From an uncultured Arsenicibacter sp. (lineage in GTDB: Bacteria; Bacteroidota; Bacteroidia; Cytophagales; Spirosomataceae): a stretch of 11,221 nucleotides of DNA. A model generated the notes under the pieces. That model was not told the origin of the DNA and ran no database searches. It saw only the letters and a program-made list of their open reading frames with translations. A program made the position numbers and the translations under genes. Within the stretch, counting starts at the first letter, position 1, and each line of letters begins with the position of its first letter. The stretch spans positions 1-11,221 of the forward strand of contig NZ_CAMFHL010000248.1 in NCBI RefSeq assembly GCF_945952095.1, in the 5' to 3' direction. Positions 1-6,853 of the stretch are shown here, piece by piece.

Positions 1-349
1 GAAAAATAATACAACCTGATGTCTCAAATGGGCTATAACTCTACGTCCAACAACAATCTGAGAGCTGTTGCGCGGATGAAAAGTTGTGCATTAGTTGGTT
101 GGATGCCGGTCTGAGACCGGCTTACGCACGAGCGTCGTGTAAACTACGATCAGCAAGGGGAAATCGCGAAAGTCCAAATCCGGTTTTTTCTTCTGTATCC
201 AACTCTGAGGGCTTTGTTTTGTGTAAATTAATTGAGACAAGGCGTGGCTGAAATTGATGCAACCGCCAACTGCTCGCTGACCGTCATAAAGAACCGGGCA
301 TTCTACAAACGGCTATCAAGCTAAGAAATAGAACAGATATATATTGACG
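1..349. other. Non-coding stretch with one REP-like repeat
   Basis: I see no convincing complete gene here. The stretch contains a REP-like repeat at 105-160, annotated separately, and short open pieces broken by stops. One of them, plus strand 232-324, ends in AFYKRL plus two serines and a stop. That resembles the C-terminal A-x-x-FYxKLGF motif of GNAT acetyltransferases, but it has no start codon and too little sequence to call a gene. The stretch lies downstream of the minus-strand HxlR gene and so may contain its 3' untranslated region. Confidence 0.5.
105..160 (+). repeat. REP-like palindromic repeat, copy A
   Basis: The unit starts with the perfect palindrome gccggtctgagaccggc (105-121, 8-bp arms, 1-nt centre). 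It continues with ttacgcacgagcgtcgtg and an aaactacg tail. Its reverse complement matches 1600-1643 at about 37 of 43 positions. The second half (122-160) matches 1861-1899 without gaps at about 28 of 39 positions. It lies 3' of the minus-strand HxlR gene. A palindromic core with an oriented tail is typical of REP elements. The neighbouring RAYT remnant supports that reading, but the family assignment is inference. Confidence 0.75.
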
Positions 350-676
350 TCAGCCAACATACTCCAGTCCCCATTTATATAATTCATCAATAATAGGTTC
401 TAATTTTTGACCTTTCGTTGTCAAGGTATATTCGACTGTTGGCGGGACAGTTGCAAAAACCTGCCTGACGACAATCTCATTTGCTTCCATATTTTTCAAT
501 TCCTTGACCAACATTCGGGTGTTAATGTTGGGAATAAGCCGCTCTAATTCGCTGAAACGCTTCTTGCCGGTAAACAAAGCATAGATAATCGACATAGACC
601 ATTTTCCTCCGATTACGCCCAGGATTTCCTGAAGTGCACATCGTTCATCACTTTTTTTATTGTTTTTATTGTCCAT
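350..676 (-). CDS. HxlR-family winged-helix transcriptional regulator
   Basis: A 108-residue protein of the usual length for the HxlR (MarR-like DUF24) family of small dimeric winged-helix regulators. The diagnostic core is visible: a Cys at position 13, then VIGGKWSMSIIYAL, KRFSELERLIPNINTRML (recognition-helix region), VPPTVEYTLT (wing) and a C-terminal LEPIIDELYKWG helix. The N-terminal Cys corresponds to the redox- or electrophile-sensing Cys of members such as YodB and HypR, so quinone, aldehyde or disulfide stress is a plausible signal (inference). It is divergent from the SDR gene at 790 across a 113-bp spacer, the standard layout for an HxlR protein controlling a neighbouring oxidoreductase and itself. 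The gene is clearly AT-rich: 19 G/C in bases 361-420, against 40 in 4501-4560 of the GH2 gene. This suggests a different origin from the GC-rich genes further right. Confidence 0.93.
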   Translation of the reverse strand: MDNKNNKKSDERCALQEILGVIGGKWSMSIIYALFTGKKRFSELERLIPNINTRMLVKELKNMEANEIVVRQVFATVPPTVEYTLTTKGQKLEPIIDELYKWGLEYVG

Positions 677-789
677 AAGTAACTGACTTTGTTTAAGGCT
701 TTACTTTCTGTTATTACTATACAAAGGTGTTCCTACTTTCAAAAATAAAGTATTGAATTTTACTTTGCAACTCATTTTCTAAAAACACA
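677..789. promoter_or_regulatory. Divergent HxlR/SDR control region with operator-like inverted repeat
   Basis: This 113-bp AT-rich spacer must hold both divergent promoters. An inverted repeat tacttt-N7-aaagta lies at 734-752 (arms 734-739 and 747-752). The half-site tacttt recurs at 702-707 and 761-766. HxlR-family proteins bind short AT-rich inverted repeats with TAC/GTA ends, so 734-752 is the best operator candidate. The motif tactttg (761-767) is one base short of the Bacteroidota -7 consensus TAnnTTTG. It sits 23 bases before the SDR start with tttc about 20 bases upstream of it, so a bound regulator could block the SDR promoter. Promoter placement is tentative. Confidence 0.45.
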
Positions 790-1563
790 ATGGACACAAC
801 ATTAATAGGTGAGGTAGCATTGGTAACAGGAGGAACAAAAGGCATTGGCAAGGCCATTGCCGATAAATTAAGTAGTAGAGGGGCTCAAGTGGTGATAACT
901 GCAAGAACTGCACCTGAGACAAATACCAACAGACATCACTTCATTGCTGCCGACCTCACACAGCCTGAAGATACAGAAGCTATTGCCAGGGAAATTCTTG
1001 AAAAATACGGCAGAATAGACATTGTCGTCAATAACGCAGGCGCTAACCTAAGTCCTGGTGGCGGTTTTGACGCACTTTCTGATGAACATTGGTACAAGGA
1101 CTGGCAATTAAATTTTTTGTCGGTAACGCGCCTTAACAAATTACTGTTACCTGCTATGATTAGGCAAAAAAGTGGTGTAATCATCAATATTTCTACGGGT
1201 GCTTCAAAACAGCCGATCTGGGAGATGACAATGTCATATTCTTCAGCAAAAGCAGCATTGAATGCCTACAGCAAAGCATTAGCGAATGAATTGGGCTCAA
1301 AAGGTATCCGTGTAAATGTAGTTTCACCAGGTGTAGTTAAAACACCGTTAATGCAGGATTTTATTGAAACTATAGCCAAGTCGTCAAATCGTACTGCTGA
1401 GGAGGCGTTCAAAGCTATAATGGACAAGGTAGGCGTTCCGGTAGGCAGGATGGCAGAACCAGAAGAGATTGCTAATCTTGTCGCTTTTTTGGTGTCTTCG
1501 GAAGCACAATATATTACCGGAGCTAATTACTCGGTAGACGGTGGGGCATTACCTACAATTTAG
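790..1563 (+). CDS. SDR-family NAD(P)-dependent oxidoreductase
   Basis: A 257-residue classical short-chain dehydrogenase/reductase, full length for the family. The Rossmann motif TGGTKGIG is at 14-21, followed by the NNAG motif, and the catalytic YSSAK gives Tyr150 and Lys154. The active-site Ser is Ser135 or Ser139 in the ISTGAS stretch. The downstream VNVVSPGVVKTPL and the C-terminal ITGANYSVDGG are typical of the FabG-like branch. It probably reduces a carbonyl compound or oxidises an alcohol with NAD(P)H; the substrate cannot be read from sequence. It is cytosolic, with no signal peptide. Being divergent from the HxlR regulator, it is probably the regulator's target, perhaps detoxifying a reactive carbonyl or quinone. 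Base composition is lower in GC than the genes from 2064 onward. The hairpins at 1592-1652 lie just downstream. Confidence 0.95.
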   Translation: MDTTLIGEVALVTGGTKGIGKAIADKLSSRGAQVVITARTAPETNTNRHHFIAADLTQPEDTEAIAREILEKYGRIDIVVNNAGANLSPGGGFDALSDEHWYKDWQLNFLSVTRLNKLLLPAMIRQKSGVIINISTGASKQPIWEMTMSYSSAKAALNAYSKALANELGSKGIRVNVVSPGVVKTPLMQDFIETIAKSSNRTAEEAFKAIMDKVGVPVGRMAEPEEIANLVAFLVSSEAQYITGANYSVDGGALPTI

Positions 1564-1591
1564 AAAATTTGCACTTTTAGTGCATTATCAC

Positions 1592-1652
1592 CGCACAGGC
1601 GTAGTTCACACTACGTCCGTGCGTTAGCCGGTCTCTGACCGGCGTATTTTTT
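1592..1652 (+). terminator. Double hairpin plus T-run after SDR (REP-like repeat, copy B, inverted)
   Basis: Two hairpins lie 29 bases after the SDR stop. The first pairs 1592-1605 with 1610-1623 around a tcac loop: 14 positions with one mismatch and one G-T pair. The second is gccggtctctgaccggc (1627-1643, 7-bp arms, 3-nt loop), followed by tttttt at 1647-1652. The second hairpin with the T-run has the form of an intrinsic terminator for the SDR gene. The reverse complement of 1600-1643 matches repeat copy A (105-148), so the terminator-like structure is also a REP-like element. The T-run ends at the stop codon of the converging RAYT remnant. Confidence 0.6.
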
Positions 1653-1848
1653 ATAAAAGATCAGTCCCAATTAAGCCTTTACGGCCTGCATAGTCCCGGG
1701 CGCATGAATACAAATAGGTCGTAGCTTTATCGACCCAACCGGCCCGGACCATGTTCTGATGCATATACGTCAGCTTCTGGTCAATAAATGCATTCGATAA
1801 TGCTTCAACAGCCTGATTTTCGTGGGTCCGGAATTGATCACGTAGCCG
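1651..1848 (-). pseudogene. C-terminal remnant of a RAYT (REP-associated, IS200-like) transposase
   Basis: Read on the minus strand, this stretch encodes about 65 residues ending at a TAA (complement 1651-1653). It contains QKLTYMHQNMVRAGWV followed by YLYSCARDYAG. These match the C-terminal signature of RAYT proteins, usually QKLxYIHxNPVRAGxV followed by YxYSSAxDYAG. The catalytic part, with the HUH motif and nucleophilic Tyr, is missing. Upstream the frame runs into repeat copy C and meets a stop at 1900-1902, with no start codon for a full protein. It is therefore a decayed end fragment, not an active gene. Intact RAYTs are flanked by the REP repeats they act on, and here REP-like copies lie on both sides (1592-1643 and 1856-1899). 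Family identity rests on motif recognition only. Confidence 0.75.
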
Positions 1849-1855
1849 TAAACCG

Positions 1856-1899
1856 CCGGCTGTCGCATTAGTGTCGTATATACTACGCTCAACAAGAGA
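1856..1899 (+). repeat. REP-like repeat, copy C (diverged)
   Basis: Starting at ccggc (1856-1860), bases 1861-1899 align without gaps to copy A 122-160 at about 28 of 39 positions. The best shared runs are gtcgt and actacg, followed by the caacaag/cagcaag tail. The left palindrome arm is degraded. It has the same orientation as copy A and is inverted relative to copy B, so copies B and C bracket the RAYT remnant as inverted repeats. Confidence 0.6.
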
Positions 1900-2063
1900 T
1901 TATACACAAAACCATTATACACAATCCTCGCTAAATCAGCGCAACCGGTTCATTTTGCCGCCAGACAGGAGGGTGCGGGAAAGTTTGGCTGAAAGATAAA
2001 ATCAAATTTGACATCCGGTTACTACCATTTACCCGGGATCGTTTGTACATCTCCTTACCTTCT
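1900..2063. other. Leader region before the oxidoreductase/GH2 operon
   Basis: I see no gene here. Two direct copies of attatacacaa occur at 1899-1909 and 1914-1924, 15 bases apart. Further down, tttg (1984-1987) and caaatttg (2003-2010, one base off the Bacteroidota -7 consensus TAnnTTTG) lie about 54 bases before the ATG at 2064. Their 15-base spacing is shorter than the usual 17-23, so promoter assignment is weak. The promoter for the downstream operon is expected in this stretch. Confidence 0.35.
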
Positions 2064-3416
2064 ATGGAAACAACGCTGAATAACCTGTCACGACGCGACT
2101 TTCTGCGTCAGTCTTCCCTTGCAACCGCCGGTCTGGTGGCGGCATCTCCTCTGACAACCCTGGCCGCGCCGATGGCCAAACGTAAAGTGGCTATGGTCGG
2201 TACCGGCCACCGCGGCACGAGCATGTGGGGTACGCCGGTCGTCAGGGAGTTTGCGGATATCATTGAGTTTGTCGGCTTGTGCGATAAAAACATCGGCCGC
2301 GCCGAAACGGCCAAAAAAATGCTGGGCGTGTCTTGTGCGACCTATACCGACTTTGAGAAAATGATGCAGGAAACCAAACCGGACCTGCTCATCGTAACGA
2401 CTGTAGACGCGACCCACGACGAATTTATCATCAAGGGTATGGAAATGGGGGCCGACATCATCACCGAAAAGCCCATGACCACCGACGAAACCAAGTGCCG
2501 GGCGATTCTGGATGCGGAAAAGCGGACGGGCAAAAAAGTGACCGTAACCTTCAACTACCGTTACTCGCCGCACCGCCAGAAAATCTACGAACTGCTGCGT
2601 GAAGGGGCCATCGGCAAGGTTACGTCGGTCGATTTTCACTGGTATCTGGATACCCGCCACGGGGCCGACTATTTCCGGCGCTGGCACCGGCTGCGCGAAA
2701 ACAGCGGATCGCTGTGGGTTCACAAGGCGAGTCACCACTTCGATCTGCTGAACTGGTGGCTGGAGTCGGAACCGGAGTCGGTCTATGCGCAGGGCGCCTT
2801 GGAAAACTACGGCAAAAACGGGCCGTTCCGCAGCACAAACTGCCGCGCCTGCCCGCATAAATCGGACTGTAACTACTACTGGGATATTACCAAAGATAAG
2901 CGGTTGACGGCACTGTACGTCGATAACGAAAAATACGACGGCTACCACCGCGACGGCTGCGTATTCAAAGAGGATATCAATATTTTCGATAAAATGGCGG
3001 CAACGATTCATTATGCCAACGGGGTGAATGTCAGCTACTCACTGACAACGTACTCGCCGTATGAGGGCTACCGGATTGCGTTTAACGGCACAAAAGGCCG
3101 TCTGGAAGCGTGGGTCAAGGAGTCGGGTAAAATGACCATTGAGCCGTATGACGAGCTGATGCTGTCGAAAAACTTTGGCGAGGTCGAGTACATTAAAGTA
3201 CCGCAGGCCGAAGGCCACGGTGGCGGCGATGCCCGGCTGCGGGACAAAATCTTCCGGAATCCCGGCGCGAAAGACACCTTCCGGCAGGCCGCCGGCAGCC
3301 GCGACGGAGCCATGGCGATTCTGGTCGGCATCGGTGCCCGCAAAAGTATTCAGACCGGTCAACCCGTCCGGATCGAAGACCTGACGGGACTGAAACCGCT
3401 GGCTGTCAAATCGTAA
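2064..3416 (+). CDS. Tat-exported Gfo/Idh/MocA-family oxidoreductase
   Basis: A 450-residue protein. A TTG in frame at 2043 would add seven residues, but the ATG at 2064 directly precedes a normal Tat signal with SRRDFLRQ at 9-16 and a hydrophobic run to about residue 34, so I prefer it. The nucleotide-binding motif GTGHRG is at 46-51, and the family's E-K-P motif is at 135-137. An H-x-x-D motif (His224, Asp227) in the second domain fits the usual catalytic region. Tat export fits a protein that folds around NAD(P) before secretion. Four cysteines (260, 263, 269, 299), the first three as C-x2-C-x5-C, could bind a metal. Gfo/Idh/MocA proteins oxidise or reduce sugars, and some (GH109) are NAD-dependent glycosidases, so a periplasmic oxidoreductase or oxidative glycosidase is possible. 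The substrate is unknown. It heads the operon, and the GH2 gene starts 22 bases after its stop. Confidence 0.93.
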   Translation: METTLNNLSRRDFLRQSSLATAGLVAASPLTTLAAPMAKRKVAMVGTGHRGTSMWGTPVVREFADIIEFVGLCDKNIGRAETAKKMLGVSCATYTDFEKMMQETKPDLLIVTTVDATHDEFIIKGMEMGADIITEKPMTTDETKCRAILDAEKRTGKKVTVTFNYRYSPHRQKIYELLREGAIGKVTSVDFHWYLDTRHGADYFRRWHRLRENSGSLWVHKASHHFDLLNWWLESEPESVYAQGALENYGKNGPFRSTNCRACPHKSDCNYYWDITKDKRLTALYVDNEKYDGYHRDGCVFKEDINIFDKMAATIHYANGVNVSYSLTTYSPYEGYRIAFNGTKGRLEAWVKESGKMTIEPYDELMLSKNFGEVEYIKVPQAEGHGGGDARLRDKIFRNPGAKDTFRQAAGSRDGAMAILVGIGARKSIQTGQPVRIEDLTGLKPLAVKS

Positions 3417-3438
3417 CGTGGAGGATAACGGGAATTGT

Positions 3439-6393
3439 ATGGCGCCAACCGTAGAGACGCAACATCTTGCGTCTCGTTTATCGAGGTTCAGAACGTTATT
3501 CGAAACGCAACATCTTGCGTCTCTACTGGTGATGTGGCTGGTCGTGTCCGGTAACGCGGCATGGGCATCGTCCGTCATTGATCTGAAAGGGCAGTGGCGG
3601 TTCCGGACTGATGCGGCGGATAAGGGTGTGGCCGGCCGGTGGTTCGCCGGAAAACTGCCCGAAACCATTAAACTGCCCGGCTCTATGGCCGAAAACGGTA
3701 AGGGCAACGATATTACGCTCCAAACAAAATGGACGGGTAGCATCTACGACAGTTCGTGGTACTTCAACCCGCGCATGGCGAAGTACCGGCAGCCGGAAAA
3801 CCTGAAATTCCCGTTCTGGCTGACGCCGGTGAAGGAATATGTCGGCGCCGCCTGGTACCAGAAAGACGTGACCATTCCCGCCAACTGGACAAATCAGCAC
3901 GTTGAACTGTTTCTGGAACGACCGCATACGGAAACCCGCGTCTGGATCGACGATGCCGAGATCGGGATGCAGAACAGCCTGGTAGCCCCCCATGTGTTTG
4001 ACCTCACCGGTAAGCTACCGCCCGGGAAACACACGCTGACCATCCGGATCGATAACCGGATCAAGGACATCAATGTCGGCAAGGACTCGCACAGCCTGAC
4101 CGACCATACGCAGGGCAACTGGAACGGCATTGTGGGCCGTATGGAGTTGCAGGCCATGCCGCCTGTCCGGGTAGACGATGTACAGGTGTATCCTGATCTG
4201 AAACAAAAACTCGCGCGGGTGAAGGTGACAATCAACAGCCTGACCCCCAATGCGGCCGGTACCGTACGGATAGCAGCGTCGGCGTTTAACACAGCGAAAA
4301 AGCATGTCGTCGCACCGGTTTCGCAGTCGTTTACGCTGAACGGTACCTCCGCAACCCTGGACATTGTCTATCCGATGGGCGACGGTCTGCTGACGTGGGA
4401 CGAGTTTGATCCGGCGCTTTACCTGCTACAGGTCCGTGTCCGGTCGGGTCAGCAGGAGCACCGGCGGGCGGTACAGTTCGGAATGCGGGAAATCGGCATT
4501 CAGGGGACGCGGTTTACCGTCAACGGCCGGCCGGTTTACCTGCGCGGGACGGTCGAAAACTGTGATTTTCCGCTGACGGGCTATGCCGCCATGGACGTAC
4601 CGGCCTGGGAGCGTATTTTCCGGATTGCCAGACAATACGGTCTGAACCACATGCGCTTCCATTCGTATTGCCCGCCCGAAGCAGCCTTTATCGCTGCCGA
4701 CAAGGTCGGGTTTTACCTGCAACCCGAAGGGCCGAGCTGGTGCAACCACGGCACGTCGCTGGGCGATGGCAAACCCGTTGACAAGTACCTCTACGACGAA
4801 ACCGACCGCATGGCCCGATCGTATGGCAACTACGCTTCGTACTGTCTGCTGGCCTATGGCAACGAACCCGCGGGCCGCAACCAGGCGAAGTGGCTGGGGG
4901 CTTTCTGTACCTACTGGATGGCCAAAGATCCGCGCCGGAAATACACCGGCGCGTCGGTCGGGATGAGCTGGCCGCTGGTGCCCGAAAACGAATTTATGGT
5001 TAAGTCGGGGCCCCGCAACCTGCCCTACGACAAACTTCCGGAGAGTACCGGCGATTACCGCTCAAAGCTGGAAGGCTTTACCGTACCCTACCTGACGCAC
5101 GAAATGGGGCAGTGGTGCGCAACGCCGAATTTCAAGGAAATCAAAAAATACACCGGCGTGTACCGCGCCCGCAACATGGAACTGTTTCAGGAAGACCTGA
5201 CCGACCGGGGCATGGGCGACCAGGGCGATCAGTTTCTGATGGCTTCCGGTAAGTTGCAGTTACTATGTTACAAGCAGGAAATTGAGCGGTCGCTCCGGAC
5301 ACCCGGCGGCGCGGGGTTTCAGTTGCTGTCGCTGAATGACTACTCGGGGCAGGGAACGGCGCTGGTCGGTTTGCTGGACGCCTTCTGGGACGAGAAAGGC
5401 TATGTCAACGCGAAGACGTTCAGCCGGTTCTGTAGCGAAACAGTGCCGCTGGCACGACTGCCGAAGTTCGTATACCGGTCGGATGAGACGATGGAGGCAG
5501 CGGTAGAACTGGCCCATTTCGGGAGATCCCCGCTGACCAATGCACGGCTTACCTGGACACTGACCGGTCCGGCCGGAAAGGTGGTGGCACGCGGGGCCTT
5601 TGCGCCACAGTCGTTTTCCATCGGTACGAATCAGCCGGTCGGGACGGTCAGTGTATCGCTGGCCGGTATGCAGCAGGCCACAAAGCTCACGCTGGAGGTG
5701 TCTATGCCGGGCACGGCGGTTGCCAACAGCTGGGAGGTCTGGGTCTATCCGGCAACCCCGCCTGCCTTAGCCGAAGACGATATTTATGTGACAACAACCC
5801 TGGACGAAAAAGCGGAGACCGTTCTGAAAAACGGGGGGAAGGTATTCCTGCAGGCGGCCGGGAAAATTGAAAAAGGCAAGGAGGTAGTGCAGTATTTTCT
5901 GCCGGTATTCTGGAATACATCGTGGTTTAAGATGCGGCCGCCGCACACGCTCGGGTTCGTGGTGAATCCCGCACATCCGGCCTTTGCGCAGTTCCCGACC
6001 GACCCGCACAGTAACCTGCAATGGTGGGAGATTGTACATAAGGCGCAGGTGATGAACCTCGAAGATTTTCCGGCGTCGTTCCGGCCGATTGTACAGCCCA
6101 TCGATACCTGGTTTCTGAACCGGCGGCTGGGCATGATTCTGGAAACAAAGGTAGGGGCGGGGAAACTGATGTTGTGTAGTGCCGACCTGCTGAGCGACCC
6201 CGACCACCGGATCGTTGCCCGTCAGCTGTTCCGGAGCCTGCGGGCCTACATGCAGACCGCCGCTTTTAACCCGGAAACATCGGTAGATTTAACAACAATC
6301 CGCGCTTTGTTCAACAGCCCGTCCCGCGATACCTTCAAGGCATTTACGGCCGATAGTCCTGATGAACTGAAGAAAAAGCCGGATGTAAAATAA
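3439..6393 (+). CDS. Exported glycoside hydrolase family 2 enzyme
   Basis: About 984 residues from the ATG at 3439. A GTG at 3418 (991 residues) and an ATG at 3532 (953 residues) are alternative starts. The signal peptide ends near residue 43 (LLVMWLVVSGNAAWA, then SS). Domains follow the GH2 plan: jelly-roll sugar-binding domain about 46-240, Ig-like domain to about 350, and a TIM barrel from the YLRGTVENCDFPLTG region to about 670. Next come an Ig-like segment to about 770 and a C-terminal domain (about 777-935) that resembles a class I glutamine-amidotransferase-like fold. Glu476 in GNEP is the probable acid/base and Glu555 in THEMG the probable nucleophile; their spacing of 79 suits GH2. 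It should cleave a beta-linked sugar (galactoside, glucuronide or related), but specificity is not readable. The first 30 or so codons run through the palindromic repeat at 3451-3526. A neighbouring GH28 points to pectin. Confidence 0.9.
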   Translation: MAPTVETQHLASRLSRFRTLFETQHLASLLVMWLVVSGNAAWASSVIDLKGQWRFRTDAADKGVAGRWFAGKLPETIKLPGSMAENGKGNDITLQTKWTGSIYDSSWYFNPRMAKYRQPENLKFPFWLTPVKEYVGAAWYQKDVTIPANWTNQHVELFLERPHTETRVWIDDAEIGMQNSLVAPHVFDLTGKLPPGKHTLTIRIDNRIKDINVGKDSHSLTDHTQGNWNGIVGRMELQAMPPVRVDDVQVYPDLKQKLARVKVTINSLTPNAAGTVRIAASAFNTAKKHVVAPVSQSFTLNGTSATLDIVYPMGDGLLTWDEFDPALYLLQVRVRSGQQEHRRAVQFGMREIGIQGTRFTVNGRPVYLRGTVENCDFPLTGYAAMDVPAWERIFRIARQYGLNHMRFHSYCPPEAAFIAADKVGFYLQPEGPSWCNHGTSLGDGKPVDKYLYDETDRMARSYGNYASYCLLAYGNEPAGRNQAKWLGAFCTYWMAKDPRRKYTGASVGMSWPLVPENEFMVKSGPRNLPYDKLPESTGDYRSKLEGFTVPYLTHEMGQWCATPNFKEIKKYTGVYRARNMELFQEDLTDRGMGDQGDQFLMASGKLQLLCYKQEIERSLRTPGGAGFQLLSLNDYSGQGTALVGLLDAFWDEKGYVNAKTFSRFCSETVPLARLPKFVYRSDETMEAAVELAHFGRSPLTNARLTWTLTGPAGKVVARGAFAPQSFSIGTNQPVGTVSVSLAGMQQATKLTLEVSMPGTAVANSWEVWVYPATPPALAEDDIYVTTTLDEKAETVLKNGGKVFLQAAGKIEKGKEVVQYFLPVFWNTSWFKMRPPHTLGFVVNPAHPAFAQFPTDPHSNLQWWEIVHKAQVMNLEDFPASFRPIVQPIDTWFLNRRLGMILETKVGAGKLMLCSADLLSDPDHRIVARQLFRSLRAYMQTAAFNPETSVDLTTIRALFNSPSRDTFKAFTADSPDELKKKPDVK
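3451..3526. repeat. Composite palindromic repeat inside the GH2 5' coding region
   Basis: The 76-bp element has perfect 12-nt terminal inverted repeats, gtagagacgcaa and ttgcgtctctac. It consists of two palindromic units: gagacgcaacatcttgcg plus tctc (3454-3475, 9-bp arms) and a second copy at 3502-3523 with one changed base. A 26-nt linker (3476-3501) separates them. The units are 48 bases apart, so both are read in the same frame and give the peptide ETQHLAS twice. From memory, this palindrome type is scattered through Spirosoma-like genomes; that needs a genome-wide count. Confidence 0.85.
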
Positions 6394-6406
6394 ACTGAAA
6401 AAACAC

Positions 6407-6844
6407 ATGAAAACACTGAAAACGTTGCTGGCGATTGCGCTGATCGCCGTTGTCTGCTCTGCGAATGCCGCCACAAAAGGCGATGACAAAAAAGATGTCG
6501 AACAAGCCGTTGAAAAACTGCGGCAGGGTATGCTGAACGGCGACCGCGCCACGCTGGAATCGGTAGCGGCCGAGGAACTGAGCTATGGCCACTCCAACGG
6601 CCGCGTCGAAGACAAAAAGGAGTTTGTGGAGGCATTTGCCAGCGGTACATCCGATTTCAAAACCATCGAACTGACCGAGCAGACCGTTACGGTGTCGGGT
6701 AATACGGCCTGGGTGCGGCACAAGCTGTACGGCGAAACCAACGACAAAGGCGTACCGGGAACGGCCAAAATCGCCATTCTGACGGTTTGGGTCAAGCAGA
6801 AAGGCAGCTGGAAGCTCTTTGCCCGGCAAGCCGTTAAGATTTAG
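6407..6844 (+). CDS. Exported NTF2-like (DUF4440/SnoaL-type) protein
   Basis: A 145-residue protein with a clear Sec signal peptide (KTLKTLLAIALIAVVCSANA, cut near residue 21-22). A mature alpha+beta domain of about 120 residues follows. The helical start (DVEQAVEKLRQGMLNGD), the LSYGHSNG stretch and the alternating strands ending in VWVKQKGSWKLFARQAV fit the DUF4440/NTF2-like cone fold. This fold is used both by small enzymes (isomerases, cyclases, hydrolases) and by non-catalytic ligand-binding proteins, so the activity is open. The Cys in the signal does not sit in a lipobox. The start is 13 bases after the GH2 stop, so it is almost certainly co-transcribed with the oxidoreductase and GH2, suggesting a periplasmic accessory role in the same sugar pathway. 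Confidence 0.85.
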   Translation: MKTLKTLLAIALIAVVCSANAATKGDDKKDVEQAVEKLRQGMLNGDRATLESVAAEELSYGHSNGRVEDKKEFVEAFASGTSDFKTIELTEQTVTVSGNTAWVRHKLYGETNDKGVPGTAKIAILTVWVKQKGSWKLFARQAVKI

Positions 6845-6853
6845 TATTGTTTT

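Noticed and set aside
1..104. Short plus-strand open stretch at the left edge
   Set aside because: It has an in-frame stop at 7-9 and only about 31 codons after the first ATG. The translation matches nothing I recognise.
1984..2010. Bacteroidota-type promoter (tttg with caaatttg)
   Set aside because: The spacing is 15 bases instead of about 17-23 and the -7 element has a mismatch. It is kept only as a remark in the leader region.
2088..3011. Long open frame on the minus strand (307 codons)
   Set aside because: It lies fully inside the well-supported Gfo/Idh/MocA gene. The low-complexity, Val/Arg-rich translation has no domain motifs and is a by-product of GC-rich coding on the other strand.
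3454..3523. CRISPR-like repeat-spacer-repeat (two near-identical 22-nt units with a 26-nt gap)
   Set aside because: There are only two copies, each unit is itself a perfect palindrome, and there are no cas genes. A REP/BIME-like element explains it better.
3039..3743. Open frame on the minus strand across the Gfo/GH2 junction
   Set aside because: It has no recognisable motif, overlaps two real genes and runs through the palindromic repeat, whose symmetry opens both strands.
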